Assembly: GCA_020152595.1 (NCBI GenBank)
Contig: JAIGNY010000696.1
Location: 146,001-210,000, forward strand
Origin: Chiridota heheva
Taxonomy: Eukaryota; Echinodermata; Holothuroidea; Apodida; Chiridotidae
Length of the DNA stretch: 64,000 nt
Direction: 5' to 3'
The notes under the pieces are model-generated. The model saw only the letters and a program-made list of their open reading frames with translations. It was not told the DNA's origin and did no database searches. The position numbers were made by a program, and so were the translations under genes. Positions 1-13,996 of this stretch are shown piece by piece (positions within the stretch are counted from its first letter, which is position 1; each line of letters opens with the position of its first letter).

Positions 1-1061
1 GAGAGAGACTGATTGATAAAATGAGTGGGGGGGGACGGGGATGTTAACACAATCCTTTAACAACAAAAAAAGGAATAGGGTCGAGGTTTGCAGCTTTTTG
101 ATAGAGATTTCAGAATGAGCTTGCAGACTTTATCCATTGTAGCTGGTTGAAAATAATCAAGTTTAGAGGTATATTAAAATACCATCTTCAATATCCATGA
201 CGTGGGGGGAGGGTGTATAACCCATGAATCAACTAAATTTATTAGCAAGCACTGTATCAGATTCACACTTAGGGAGATGAGAATCTTTCTCCGTATGGAG
301 GAGTTGATCAGCAATCTTAAAAAGTCGTTTTTGATCAATAAACAGTTCATAATTAGAGATTAAAAATGCAAGTTTTTTGCTTTCCAAATAAGGGATTTAA
401 CTTTGTTGCGCTGGTCACAATCAATCTGGTGATCAACTTCAAGCTTGGACTTACGCCACTATTTTTATCCAGATGGCATTTTTCCTTTTTTGCTACTGGA
501 ATCGCCTCACTATATACTGCGGGGTATTTGGTCCTACAAGAACATTTCGGTTTATTCAGTAGGGTATGGTTGTCAAGAAGAAATTCAAGGACATTGTTGT
601 AGTTGTCAAATGATCATATAACGACAGTTCATGCAAAGTGGACATTAAAAAAACGTTTGAAATATGGTGGGGTTTTTTTCAACTTTGAACATTGATGTTG
701 TTCAAGTTCCTAGTTACGGCAGTTTTCTTCAGCGTTTTTGAAGAGGAATGTTACATAATATTGCAGAATGATCAGAAAGACCTTCCCTAACTTGGATATT
801 TGATAATAGAAAGTCATCCGTAGTCTGAGTGATAAGACGGTCCAAAATGTGACCATTTGTATGAGTTGAAGTGGTAATATGTTGTTATAAGCCATTAGGG
901 AAGGACAGAAAACTGCTTTGCCTCATTGCAATTAGAACTGTCAACTTGACTGTCAATTTTTTGATGATGATTTTGTAGATGTTGCTTATAACTTGACGTG
1001 TATGTTTGGATTTATCTTTTGCTAGTAGCTCTGATTTTCACCATTGTGACAAGGGAACCAA
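1..1061. other. No gene seen; AT-rich sequence, probable intron
   Basis: Only short ORFs with no recognisable family or splice context. It starts with a GA run and has a G-rich patch at 26-40. Probably intron of the M6/PLP gene, by position. Confidence 0.4.
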
Positions 1062-1515
1062 ACTGTAGAATATTTCATATGCATTTGACTGTAGAATATT
1101 CATATGCATTTGACTGTAGAATATTTCATATGCATTTGACTGTAGATTATTTCATATGCATCATTTGACTGTAGAACATTTCATATGCATTTGACTGTAG
1201 AATATTTCATATGCATTTGACTGTAGATTATTTCATATGCATTTGACTGTAGATTATTTCATATGCATCATTTGACTGTAGAACATTTCATATGCATTTG
1301 ACTGTAGAATATTTCATATGCATTTGACTAGAATATTTCATATGCATTTGACTGTAGAATATTTCATATGCATTTGACTGTAGAATATTTCATAAACATT
1401 TGACTGCAGAATATTTCATATGCATTTGACTGTAGAATATTTCATATGCATTTGACTGCAGAATATTTCATATGCATTTGACTGTAGATTATTTCATATG
1501 CATTTACATTTGATT
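1062..1515. repeat. 26-bp minisatellite, about 17 units
   Basis: Tandem copies of GACTGTAGAATATTTCATAT followed by GCATTT. Variants include TAGATTATT, TAGAACATT, a CATCATTTG insertion and one unit lacking CTGT. Units also contain ATATGCAT, rich in octamer-like ATTTGCAT/ATGCAT words. Confidence 0.95.
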
Positions 1516-3123
1516 GTGAATTGGCACATTTGACTCTGACTGTCGCAATGCTGTTAAACATCAACAAACCAAACCAACCTTTGACTGACAAACTTGAATC
1601 TTTCAGTTTGTTTCACATCCCACTCACTCTGCAGATTCGCATTTTCCACACTACGGAAGCTGTTAGATGTAATTAGAAAATTCCAATGTTTTATTACAAA
1701 ATCCTTAGGGGGTTGTTTGTGCCAGTAACATTATTTATTCATCAGATCTTCTGGAAGTGTGTGTGTGCTGTAAATGTTTTGTTGTTGTTTGTTTTTAGTC
1801 TCATCGGTGTTTACATCCCATTGCGTTTCAAAATCAAATATTAGCATCCAGAACGTTAGCGTAGGGTATACCAAAAATCTCGGCAAAAAAGGGTGGTGAA
1901 AAGCAAAAAAGCAATGATATCATAATTTAATTAGTGATAGCTAGGTTGCCAAATTTTATAGTAAAATTTAATGATAACAGCCAAACAAAAAATTGTTTAA
2001 CCTGCATGCTACCTCACTCACTCATCATGTAATCAAGCTGGTCGTTGAGGCACCATTACATTCCTATAAATGCTTTTAACTCAGAGTAGCTCTTAGAAGG
2101 CAAGAAGTTGGATCCCTTGTCATAGTATTTTTTGGAATTATTTCAAACATTTCTTATGGACAAATATTACAGCCTTAAAATTTGTCAGCCATTTTTTGTG
2201 TACATGTGCAGTATGCATCGAACGTCCAGTGCAAGTATGTACAGCTCGGTGAGATTTGTGTTCTTTTGTGAGTCAGTCTCTTATTAACAAATGTGCCATG
2301 TTATTGATTACCTTTCATTTATGTCTCAATAAAAGAAGAAGACTCTATTATCAGGAGTAAAAAAATCCTTCAAACAAATCAAGCTAGATTGTATTGGTGC
2401 TGTTTACATTGATTTTGGAGCAAATGAACCAGATAGTCTTGAAAGTAAAAATAGCTCCTAATACTGACATTAGAAGAAGTGATTGGTACTTCTGAAAATT
2501 AGCACATTTCCTCGCCCTATTTTCACATCAATTTGGTGCTGAAAAAGGAGGTCATTTTAAGATGTGGGTCATATTAATATGATCGATCCCATAGGTATTT
2601 TATTGTAGGCAACAAATTCTGAATTGTAATTACGAGCTGAATTGTAATTAAGAGTAGAGAGCAAGCTCCTTTTCTCATTATACTGATGCACCCTTCTCAT
2701 TGGAGGGGAGGATCCGCCATTAGCAATGCAGACTCGTTAATTGAATCTCCAAATAATTTTTACTAAGGTCACCGTACATTCTTTTAATCAGAGCAAATTC
2801 ATAAACTGCAAAATGCCTGTGATTTTCTGATATAGTTCAAGATATCTAAATAATATATTGTCAAGTTTAGCAAAGATATGTTTATATGTGGAAGAGCTTT
2901 ATTCTGAACAGAATTGTTTTTGAAAAGCTTATTAATGGTGTTTTTAAAGCTTATTAATGGTGTTTCTGAGGTATATTTATGACATGTTATGTAAAATCCA
3001 AATTTTTGAACCATTGTCGAACGTACTATGGAGAGAAATTACACAGATTTTGTAAAGTTTCTGATTCTCTTTCAAGTACTCGGCTGTCCAGCGAAGGGTT
3101 CCGGAACCCTAGCTTGATCCAGA
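1516..3123. other. No gene seen; AT-rich, probable intron
   Basis: I see no exon, RNA gene or array. A short direct duplication (AAAGCTTATTAATGGTGTTT) occurs near 2925-2965. Confidence 0.4.
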
Positions 3124-3214
3124 AAGGGGCAGGAGGTCACTGACCAAAAGTGGTATTAATAAGGCATCAAGGGGCAGGATGTCACTGAACAAAAGGGGCA
3201 TTAATAAGGCATCA
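3124..3214. repeat. 45-bp tandem duplication beginning AAGGGGCAGG
   Basis: AAGGGGCAGG, then GTCACTGA-CAAAAG and ATTAATAAGGCATC, occurs at 3124 and again at 3169. More GGGGCAGGGT words follow up to 3412, just before the large 39-bp array. Similar GGGGCAGG sequence on the opposite strand lies near 17490. Confidence 0.7.
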
Positions 3215-3530
3215 AGGACATTTTGAGAGCAGGTTTGAGGGCACTTGAAATGTAAATAAGGGAGTAATCAATACGACAAGTAGTGTCCCTGCATCTTTTT
3301 ATGCAGGGGAAGTAAAATCAGCATGAAAAGAAGGCAAAATAGTTCTTAAAAGTATGTTTAAAGAGCTTAGTGAAAAGGGGCAGGGTTGAGTCAATGAGGG
3401 GCAGGGTGGAGCATTGCTCTGAGAAAGCGAAACTAGGAGTCTGATTTTGTTCTATTTTTAAGATCAAATATCCTGCAAATGAGGCTCTAATATATTACCA
3501 AGTAATTCATAAGAAGAATCGACATTATTT

Positions 3531-6500
3531 GACATATCCCACACTATCGAGCCCCTTGGTAAGCAATCAGACATATCCCACACTATCGAGCCCCTTGGTA
3601 AGCAATCAGACATATATCCCACACTATCGAGCCCCTTGGTAAGCAATCAGACATCCCACACTATCGAGCCCCTTAGTAAGCAATCAGACATATCCCACAC
3701 TATCGAGCCCCTTGGTAAGCAATCAGACATATCCCACACTATAGAGCCCCTTAGTAAGCAATCAGACATATCCCACACTATCGAGCGCCTTGGTAAGCAA
3801 TCAGACATATCCCACACTATAGAGCCCCTTGGTAAGCAATCAGACATATCCCACACTATCGAGCCCCTTGGTAAGCAATCAGACATATCCCACTCTATCG
3901 AGCCCTTTAGTAAGCAATCAGACATATCCCACACTATCGAGCCCCTTGGTAAGCAATCAGACATATATCCCACACTATCAGGCCTTGGTAAGCAATCAGA
4001 CATCCACATTATCGAGCCCCTTAGTAAGCAATCAGACATATCCCACACTATCGAGCCCTTTGGTAAGCAATCAGACATATCCCACACTATCGAGCCCCTT
4101 GGTAAGCAATCAGACATATCCCACACTATCGAGCCCCTTAGTAAGCAATCAGACATATCCCACACTATCCAGCCCCTTGGTAAGCAGTCAGACATCCCAC
4201 ACTATCGAGCCCCTTAGTAAGCAATCAGACATCCCACACTATCGAGCCCCTTAGTAAGCAATCAGACATCCCACACTATTGAGCCCCTTGGTAAGCAATC
4301 AGACATATCCCACACTATCCAGCCCCTTGGTAAGCAGTCAGACATATCCCACACTATTGAGCCCCTTGGTAAGCAATCAGACATATCCCACACTATTGAG
4401 CCCTTAGTAAGCAATCAGACATATCCCACACTATCGAGCCCCTTAGTAAGCAGTCAGACATATCCCACACTATTGAGCCCCTTGGTAAGCAATCAAACAT
4501 ATCCCACACTATTGAGCCTCTTGGTAAGCAATCAGACATCCCACACTATCGAGCCCCTTGGTAAGCAATCAGACATATCCCACACTATCGAGCCCCTTAG
4601 TAAGCAATCAGACATCCCACACTATCGAGCCCCTTAGTAAGCAATCAGACATCCCACACTATTGAGCCCCTTGGTAAGCAATCAGACATATCCCACACTA
4701 TTGTGCCCCTTGGTAAGCAATCAGACATATCCCACACTATCGAGCCCCTTGGTAAGCAATCAGACATATCCCACACTATTGTGCCCCTTGGTAAGCAATC
4801 AGACATCCCACACTATCGAGCCCCTTGCTAAGCAATCAGACATATCCCACACTATTGTGCCCCTTGGTAAGCAATCAGACATATCCCACACTATCGAGCC
4901 CCTTGGTAAGTAATCAGACATATCCCACACTATCGAGCCTCTTGGTAAGCAATCAGACATATCCCACACTATGGAGCCCTTTGGTAAGCAATCAGACATA
5001 TCCCACACTATCGAGCCCCTTGGTAAGCAATCAGACATATCCCACACTATCGAGCCTCTTGGTAAGCAATCAGACATATCCCACACTATCGAGGCTCTTG
5101 GTAAACAATCAGACATATCCCACACTATCGGGCCCCTTGGTAAGCAATCAGACATATCCCACACTATCGAGCCTCTTGGTAAGCAATCAGACATATCCCA
5201 CACTATTGAGCCCTTTGGTAAGCAATCAGACATATCCCACACTATCGAGCCCCTTGGTAAGCAATCAGACATATCCCACACTATCGAGCCCCTTAGTAAG
5301 CAATCAGACATATCCCACACTATCCAGCCCCTTGGTAAGCAGTCAGACATCCCACACTATCGAGCCCCTTAGTAAGCAATCAGACATTCCACACTATGAG
5401 CCCCTTAGTAAGCAATCAGACATCCCACACTATTGAGCCCCTTGGTAAGCAATCAGACATATCCCACACTATCCAGCCCCTTGGTAAGCAGTCAGACATA
5501 TCCCACACTATTGAGCCCCTTGGTAAGCAATCAGACATATCCCACACTATTGAGCCCTTAGTAAGCAATCAGACATATCCCACACTATCGAGCCCCTTAG
5601 TAAGCAATCAGACATATCCCACACTATTGAGCCCTTGGTAAGCAATCAAACATATCCACACTATTGAGCCTCTTGGTAAGCAATCAGACATCCCACACTA
5701 TCGAGCCCCTTGGTAAGCAATCAGACATATCCCACACTATCGAGCTCCTTAGTAAGCAATCAGACATCCCACACTATCGAGCCCTTAGTAAGCAATCAGA
5801 CATCCCACACTTGAGCCCCTTGGTAAGCAATCAGACATATCCCACACTATTGTGCCCCTTGGTAAGCAATCAGACATATCCCACACTATCGAGCCCCTTG
5901 GTAAGCAATCAGACATATCCACACTATTGTGCCCCTTGGTAAGCAATCAGACATCCCACACTATCAGCCCCTTGCTAAGCAATCAGACATATCCACACTA
6001 TTGTGCCCCTTGGTAAGCAATCAGACATATCCCACACTATCGAGCCCCTTGGTAAGTAATCAGACATATCCCACACTATCGAGCCTCTTGGTAAGCAATC
6101 AGACATATCCCACACTATGGAGCCCGTTGGTAAGCAATCAGACATATCCCACACTATCGAGCCCCTTGGTAAGCAATCAGACATATCCCACACTATCGAG
6201 CCTCTTGGTAAGCAATCAGACATATCCCACACTATCGAGGCTCTTGGTAAACAATCAGACATATCCCACACTATCGGGCCCCTTGGTAAGCAATCAGACA
6301 TATCCCACACTATCGAGCCTCTTGGTAAGCAATCAGACATATCCCACACTATTGAGCCCTTTGGTAAGCAATCAGACATATCCCACACTATCAAGCCCCT
6401 TGGTAAGCAATCAGACATATCCCACACTATAGAGCCCCTTGGTAAGCAATCAGACATATCCCACACTATCGAGCCCCTTAGTAAGCAATCAGACATATCC

Positions 6501-9500
6501 CACACTATTGAGCCCTTTGGTAAGCAATCAGACATATCCCACACTATAGAGCCCCTTGGTAAGCAATCAGACATATCCCACACTATAGAGCCCCTTGGTA
6601 AGCAATCAGACATATCCCACACTATCGAGCCCCTTGGTAAGCAATCAGACATATCCCACACTATCGAGCCTCTTGGTAAGCAATCAGACATATCCCACAC
6701 TATCAAGCCCCTTGGTAAGCAATCAGACATATCCCACACTATTGTGCCCCTTGGTAAGCAATCAGACATCCCACACTATTGAGCCCCTTGGTAAGCAATC
6801 AGACATATCCCACACTATTGAGCCCTTTGGTAAGCAATCAGACATATCCCACACTATCGAGCCTCTTGGTAAGCAATCAGACATATCCCACACTATCGAG
6901 CCCTTTGTAAGCAATCAGACATATCCACACTATCGAGCCCCTTGGTAAGCAATCAGACATATCCCACACTATCGAGCCCCTTAGTAAGCAATCAGACATC
7001 CCACACTATCGAGCCCCTTAGTAAGCAATCAGACATCCCACACTATCGAGCCCCTTGGTAAGCAATCAGACATATCCACACTATTGAGCCTTGGTAAGCA
7101 ATCAGACATATCCCACACTATCGAGCCCCTTGGTAAGCAATCAGACATATCCCACACTATCGAGCCCCTTAGTAAGCAATCAGACATATCCCACACTATA
7201 GAGCCCCTTGGTAAGCAATCAGACATATCCCACACTATCGAGCCCTTTAGTAAGCAATCAGACATCCCACACTATCGAGCCCTTTAGTAAGCAATCAGAC
7301 ATATCCCACACTATAGAGCCCCTTGGTAAGCAATCAGACATATCCCACACTATCGAGCCCCTTGGTAAGCAATCAGACATATCCCACACTATCGAGCCCC
7401 TTAGTAAGCAATCAGACATCCCACACTATCGAGCCCCTTAGTAAGCAATCAGACATATCCCACACTATAGAGCCCCTTGGTAAGCAATCAGACATCCCAC
7501 ACTATCAAGCCCTTTAGTAAGCAATCAGACATATCCCACACTATTGTGCCCCTTGGTAAGCAATCAGACATCCCACACTATTGAGCCCCTTGGTAAGCAA
7601 TCAGACATATCCCACACTATTGAGCCCCTTGGTAAGCAATCAGACATATCCCATACTATCGAGCCTCTTGCTAAGCAATCAGACATATCCCACACTATCG
7701 AGCCTCTTGGTAAGCAATCAGACATATCCCACACTATCGAGCCCCTTGGTAAGCAATCAGACATCCCACACTATCGAGCCCCTTGGTAAGCAATCAGACA
7801 TATCCCACACTATTGTGCCCCTTGGTAAGCAATCAGACATCCCACACTATTGAGCCCCTTGGTAAGCAATCAGACATATCCCACACTATTGAGCCCCTTG
7901 GTAAGCAATCAGACATCCCACACTATCGAGCCTCTTGCTAAGCAATCAGACATATCCCACACTATCGAGCCTCTTGGTAAGCAATCAGACATATCCCACA
8001 CTATCGAGCCCCTTGGTAAGCAATCAGACATCCCACACTATCGAGCCCCTTGGTAAGCAATCAGACATATCCCACACTATCGAGCCTCTTGCTAAGCAAT
8101 CAGACATATCCCACACTATCGAGCCCTTTGGTAAGCAATCAGACATATCCCACACTATCGAGCCTCTTGGTAAGCAATCAGACATATCCCACACTATCGA
8201 GCCCTTTGGTAAGCAATCAGACATATCCCACACTATCGAGCCCCTTGGTAAGCAATCAGACATATCCCACACTATCGAGCCCCTTGGTAAGCAATCAGAC
8301 ATCCCACACTATCGAGCCCCTTAGTAAGCAATCAGACATCCCACACTATCGAGCCCCTTGGTAAGCAATCAGACATATCCCACACTATTGAGCCCCTTGG
8401 TAAGCAATCAGACATATCCCACACTATCGAGCCCCTTGGTAAGCAATCAGACATATCCCACACTATCGAGCCCCTTGGTAAGCAATCAGACATCCCACAC
8501 TATCGAGCCCCTTAGTAAGCAATCAGACATATCCCACACTATAGAGCCCCTTGGTAAGCAATCAGACATATCCCACACTATCGAGCCCTTTAGTAAGCAA
8601 TCAGACATCCCACACTATCGAGCCCTTTGGTAAGCAATCAGACATATCCCACACTATAGAGCCCCTTGGTAAGCAATCAGACATATCCCACACTATCGAG
8701 CCCCTTGGTAAGCAATCAGACATATCCCACACTATCGAGCCCTTTAGTAAGCAATCAGACATCCCACACTATCGAGCCCTTTAGTAAGCAATCAGACATA
8801 TCCCACACTATAGAGCCCCTTGGTAAGCAATCAGACATATCCCACACTATCGAGGCCCTTGGTAAGCAATCAGACATATCCCACACTATCGAGCCCCTTA
8901 GTAAGCAATCAGACATCCACACTATCGAGCCCCCTTAGTAAGCAATCAGACATATCCACACTATAGAGCCCCTTGGTAAGCAATCAGACATATCACACAC
9001 TATCGAGCCCTTTAGTAAGCAATCAGACATATCCCACACTATCGAGCCCCTTGGTAAGCAATCAGACATATCCACACTATCGAGCCCCTTAGTAAGCAAT
9101 CAGACATATCCCACACTATCGAGCCCCTTGGTAAGCAATCAGACATATATCCCACACTATCGAGCCTCTTGGTAAGCAATCAGACATATCCCACACTATC
9201 GAGCCTTGGTAAGCAATCAGACATATCCCACACTATCGAGCCCCTTAGTAAGCAATCAGACATATCCCACACTATCGAGCCCCTTGGTAAGCAATCAGAC
9301 ATCCCACACTATCGAGCCTCTTGGTAAGCAATCAGACATATCCCACACTATCGAGCCCTTTGGTAAGCAATCAGACATCCCACACTATCGAGCCCCTTGG
9401 TAAGCAATCAGACATATCACACTATTGAGCCCCTTGGTAAGCAATCAGACATATCCCACACTATCGAGCCTCTTGGTAAGCAATCAGACATATCCCACAC

Positions 9501-10812
9501 TATCGAGCCCCTTGGTAAGCAATCGGACATATCCCACACTATCGAGCCCTTAGTAAGCAATCAGACATATCCCACACTATGAGCCCCTTGGTAAGCAATC
9601 AGACATATCCCACACTATCGAGCCCTTTGGTAAGCAATCAGACATATCCCCCACACTATCGAGCCCCTTGGTAAGCAATCAGACATATCCCACACTATCA
9701 GCCCCTTGGTAAGCAATCAGACATATCCCACACTATAGAGCCCTTTGGTAAGCAATCAGACATATCCCACACTATCGAGCCCCTTGGTAAGCAATCAGAC
9801 ATATCCCACACTATCGAGCCCCTTGGTAAGCAATCAGACATATCCCACACTATAGAGCCCCTTGGTAAGCAATCAGACATATCCCACACTATCGAGCCCC
9901 TTGGTAAGCAATCAGACATATCCCACACTATCGAGCCCCTTGGTAAGCAATCAGACATATATTCCACACTATCGAGCCCCTTGGTAAGCAATCAGACATA
10001 TATCCCACACTATCGAGCCTCTTGGTAAGCAATCAGACATATCCCACACTATCGAGCCCTTTGGTAAGCAATCAGACATCCCACACTATCGAGCCCCTTG
10101 GTAAGCAATCAGACATATCCCACACTATTGAGCCCCTTGGTAAGCAATCAGACATATCCCACACTATCGAGCCCCTTGGTAAGCAATCAGACATATCCCA
10201 CACTATCGAGCCCCTTAGTAAGCAATCAGACATCCCACACTATCGAGCCCCTTAGTAAGCAATCAGACATCCCACACTATCGAGCCCCTTGGTAAGCAAT
10301 CAGACATATCCCACACTATCGAGCCCCTTGGTAAGCAATCAGACATATCCCACACTATCGAGCCTCTTGGTAAGCAATCAGACATATCCCACACTATCGA
10401 GCCCCTTGGTAAGCAATCAGACATATCCCACACTATAGAGCCCCTTGGTAAGCAATCAGACATCCCACACTATCGAGCCCCTTGGTAAGCAATCAGACAT
10501 ATCCCACACTATCGAGCCCTTTGGTAAGCAATCAGACATATCCCACACTATCGAGCCCCTTGGTAAGCAATCAGACATATCCCACACTATCGAGCCCCTT
10601 GGTAAGCAATCAGACATATCCCACACTATCGAGCCCCTTGGTAAGCAATCAGACATATCCCACACTATCGAGCCCCTTGGTAAGCAATCAGACATCCCAC
10701 ACTATCGAGCCCCTTGGTAAGCAATCAGACATATCCCACACTATTGAGCCCCTTGGTAAGCAATCAGACATATATCCCACACTATCGAGCCCCTTAGTAA
10801 GCAATCAGACAT
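3531..10812. repeat. 39-bp satellite-like array, about 187 units, 7.3 kb
   Basis: The unit is CATATCCCACACTATCGAGC followed by CCCTTGGTAAGCAATCAGA (39 bp). Recurrent variants are CCCTTAGTAAG, CCTCTTGG, CCCTTTGG, TATAGAG, TATTGAG and TATTGTG, plus a 36-bp form lacking three bases in ACATATCCC. Because 39 is a multiple of three and the unit has no stop in several frames, long open frames of 13-residue repeats appear on both strands; they are by-products, not genes. A higher-order duplication of about 1.15 kb lies within 4180-6480. The array sits in a probable intron of the M6/PLP gene. Confidence 0.98.
4800..6480. repeat. Higher-order duplication inside the 39-bp array (offset 1146 bp)
   Basis: Rare unit variants recur in the same order at a constant offset. 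GGTAAGTAATC is at 4905 and 6051, CTCTTGGTAAAC at 5095 and 6241, and ATCGGGCCCC at 5128 and 6274. The blocks are about 4.80-5.33 and 5.94-6.48 kb. Further similarity upstream (GCAGTCAGACATCCC at 4184 and 5339, offset 1155) suggests the duplicated block is larger. Confidence 0.85.
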
Positions 10813-11118
10813 CACATACACAATTCATCACATGAAGATAAATCTAGAATTGCTTGTGAATCTCATACTTACATGACATAAACTAATTTTGCAATGTTTT
10901 AATAGCTGTCGGCACCCACTTCAGTATGTTTTCATGCTGTGACAGTAATTAGGATTAGGTATCTAATACAGTGTAATATGGATATCAAAACATGAGAAAT
11001 GTATGCTTGAAATTTTGTACCATCAATGTAACGTGGATTTTACATGGATGTATAACTTGAGTAGGTAAAAAGATGTTGTATTTGAACTTCCACATTTAAA
11101 TGGAATAGGGTAGGCCTA
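10813..11118. other. No gene seen
   Basis: AT-rich single-copy-looking sequence between the 39-bp array and a LINE fragment. Confidence 0.4.
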
Positions 11119-11745
11119 TCATACAGAATTATTTGAGCAAGAATAATAATAATATACAGTTCTTATAAAGCCTAACACACACTTAAGTCTCATTGCGCTG
11201 ACAAAATTAAAAAAAGGAGGGAAAATAGGGAACAAAACTATAGAATTGAGAAAAGATCCTCTTTGATGTGAGTTGGGAGATTGTTCCAGAGAAAAGCAGC
11301 TGAAGTTTGAAATGAACGATGACCATCTGACTTTGTAGAAACAGAAGGAGGTAGGAGCAATAACTTTTAACTGGAGCGTAGATGGCGAGTCGGAGTGTAC
11401 ATGTGGATAAGATCCTGTAAGTAAGTGGGAGCAAGGTTGTGGACACATTTGAATGATAACTGAAAAACTTTGAGGTTGATCGCGATTTAACAGGAAGCCA
11501 GTGTTAAGTTGTGAAAGGATTGAAGTTACAGAAGTGAAAGGTTTAAAACGTGTAACAAGTCTTGCAGCAGAGTTCTGTATGCGTTGCAGTTTAGCCAGTT
11601 GACAATCGGGAAGACCATATAACAAGCTATTACAGCTATTTTAGCGTGAGGCCACAAATGCACGAACAAGAATTGCAGTTGCTTTTTTATCCAAGCAGTT
11701 ACAGATTTTTCTAATCTTATGGAGAGCATGAGAATGCAATGGATT
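11119..11745 (-). mobile_element. CR1/L2-type LINE 3' fragment (reverse transcriptase C-terminus, frameshifted)
   Basis: On the minus strand, broken frames read NSCNSLLYGLPDCQLAKLQ and then RIQNSAARLVTRFKPF. This is the conserved SLLYGLP...LQRIQNSAARL motif at the end of CR1/L2/Rex reverse transcriptases. A shifted frame gives SFQTSAAFLWNNLPTHIKED, the matching AAxxLWNxLP motif. There is a stop (about 11642) just before NSCNSLLYG, and at least two frame changes. It is an inactive, 5'-truncated copy. The encoded protein would copy LINE RNA into DNA at the target site; only the end of the domain is left. A (TTATTA)-like tail near 11142-11158 on the plus strand fits the element's 3' end. Confidence 0.85.
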
Positions 11746-13179
11746 ATTATTGTAAGGATAATAGTTTTAAGCTCAATAAATCATGTGAACTATAAAATTC
11801 AGTTGAGAAAAAGGTTGTCTTTTCTTATCAAAAACCGGTTTACTTTTCCTCGTTTAATTTATTTGGTGCTCTAGGCCATCAGCCCTTGTCGCATTTGCAA
11901 TATCATACATACAAATTATTTGACAATCACATGAGGTGCGCATGTTGTGAAAAGGAAGAAAGGTGCTTAACTTAATAAATCAATAATAATAATTAGAAAT
12001 CATATGAAGTATGATTACATATATTATATAATCCAAGGTATAAATAGGACCTTTCATATGACAACATAACTTTGCTTGAGCTGTTCAAACAACTGTATTC
12101 CAAACAAGATGTTTGAGATATATAATGAATGACATAGGGAACAAAAGAGATATGCATAACTGCATGTCAGGCTGGTTCAATGCATGCATTACAAAATTTG
12201 AAGAGAAAAAAACAGTTTTGGAGTCACTATTTAGGAGAGAGCTTAATTTATGCAAGTCATGGATTGGTTGAATAATATAGAGGAATGTATTTTGAGTGCA
12301 CAACTGAATGGAATGAACAAACTAATAAAAGATGTAACTCATCATCAATATTCCCGCTATTACAAAATGAACAGACTATTTTGTACTCAATGTTTTTAAT
12401 GCGCCATATGTTCACATTAATATCAATATAGCCACGACGGAACTTATGGCCAAAATTTTATTTGATTATAATTATGAAGATAAAAAACATAAGGTTGTAC
12501 ATATTTTTCACATTTAAACAACTTACAGGTACGTAAATAATCAAATTCATGGAGAGAACTCGTCCAATCCTGCCTATCAATGTCCAAATCCATTGCTATC
12601 AATGTCTAAATCCTTTGCTTAAAAGTATCCATGAATAAATTATCATCACCAATACCTTGGTTATAACATACATGACCAACACCTTGGTTATACCATACAT
12701 GACCAAAACCCGTGCTACAAAGAATAGTTTTAATATATAATCCCCAAGATTGGAATTCAATATTAGCAAAGTAGGTCCGTTCAGAAAGACATAATGTGGT
12801 GCATCTACTGTTGCTATGCTTAGTAATTTTTAACCAATAATGAATTTGTTTCACACAAGTAAAGAGTTTTAAAGAAGGTTTACAAGCTCCCCTATTGCTA
12901 GAAGGTTTATTATATGCATAATCTATAATGTATTCCAGTTGTGAGATCAGGTAACAAATGAAATTATTCCCAGCTTCCAGAGAAATAGCCCCCCTCCCCC
13001 TGCAAGGTATATCTGTACCCTCCTCCTTGCATAAAATCAAACAAAAATATATACAAGGGTATATGAAGAATCTGTGCAAGTGCCCCCTCTGAATTGCTTG
13101 CCCCATATTGAAAAGTCCTGGTTACACACGTGATCATATCCATGAAGGGTTGTGATATGTTAATTCCCATCAAGCCTCA
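11746..13179. other. No gene seen; AT-rich, small duplication at about 12646-12712
   Basis: Short ORFs only. ACCTTGGTTATA-CATACATGACCAA is present twice in tandem with a period of about 30 bp. A run of Cs near 12990-13002 is flanked by unremarkable sequence. Confidence 0.4.
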
Positions 13180-13440
13180 AGGGCTATAGAGCCGGTGCTT
13201 GTACCCGGTTTCCATGGTGATAAGACAAGAGTACTCGACTCCCCTGGATGGGGACGTACACCAGTTCATTGCAGGATAACTCCCAGATGAAACTGGCACT
13301 CATACCACAGCTGAGTGCACTGGAGCAAATGGGATAGAGTGTCTTGCTAAGGACACAGCACAGCACCCTGGCTGAGATTTGATCCAGGTACCTTTTGAGT
13401 ACGAGCCACTGGGTTACTGCACTACTTGTAATATGTACAT
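13180..13440 (-). mobile_element. tRNA-derived SINE-like element
   Basis: Read on the minus strand it starts with GTAACCCAGTGGCTCGTACT, then a B-box-like CTGGATCAAATCTCAGCCAG and the body motif GTGTCCTTAGCAAGACACT. It continues through ATCCAGGGGAGTCGAGTACT to CATGGAAACCGGGTACAAGC. This layout (tRNA-like head with B box, then a conserved GTCCTTgAGCAAGrCACT body) is typical of SINEs in marine invertebrates and fish. No TSD was identified. Confidence 0.65.
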
Positions 13441-13996
13441 AGAAATAATTCCTATTGTAGATCCTTGATAATTCCATGTACATTCTTTTGGAAGCTTATA
13501 TCACCATTGCCTTGGTTCCACTTGACATAGTTTAACTTGCTAATTTTTCCCCTGTCAGTCATCAGAGCTGGTGAATCATCCCTCTTACTGTCCCAAGTCT
13601 ACATTAGATAATTGCAAACGGATGCTCAACGTGCAATTTCTTTTTTATCACTTATTTTTCTCTCATCCATAACTTAGTGTTTTCCCATGTTATGGTAATC
13701 ATGCATTGACGACATGGAGACAGTGGATTGGAATTAAGTTTTGTAATTGATATAATGTGTGTGGTTCATTTGTAGTATATGCCTCAGTTGATAGCATATC
13801 TGAACGTTTCTGATTGTCAAATATGCCTTTAACATAAACACAGGATGAAATTTGCATACTAAGAAATTATTTCTGAAATTTCATCAAAGTCACAGAAAAA
13901 TTGCATTTTTTGTTTGATGATCATTAGGTGGAATAAATTCTCTGTGTAGATATTGTTCTTTTATAATTCTAGTAGCAGATTGTTGGGGGATCTCTT
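13441..13996. other. No gene seen
   Basis: AT-rich sequence with no exon, array or recognised element, up to the TSD of a LINE copy. Confidence 0.35.

Noticed and set aside
3531-10812. CRISPR-like regular repeats
   Set aside because: Units are adjacent without unique spacers, and the DNA is eukaryotic; it is a satellite-type array.
3636-10835. Many open frames of 60-264 codons with 13-residue repeats (SDISHTIEPLGKQ, NQTYPTLSSPLVS, MSDCLPRGSIVWD)
   Set aside because: They exist on both strands and in two frames because the 39-bp unit lacks stops; frames change with unit length variants, with no start context or conserved protein.
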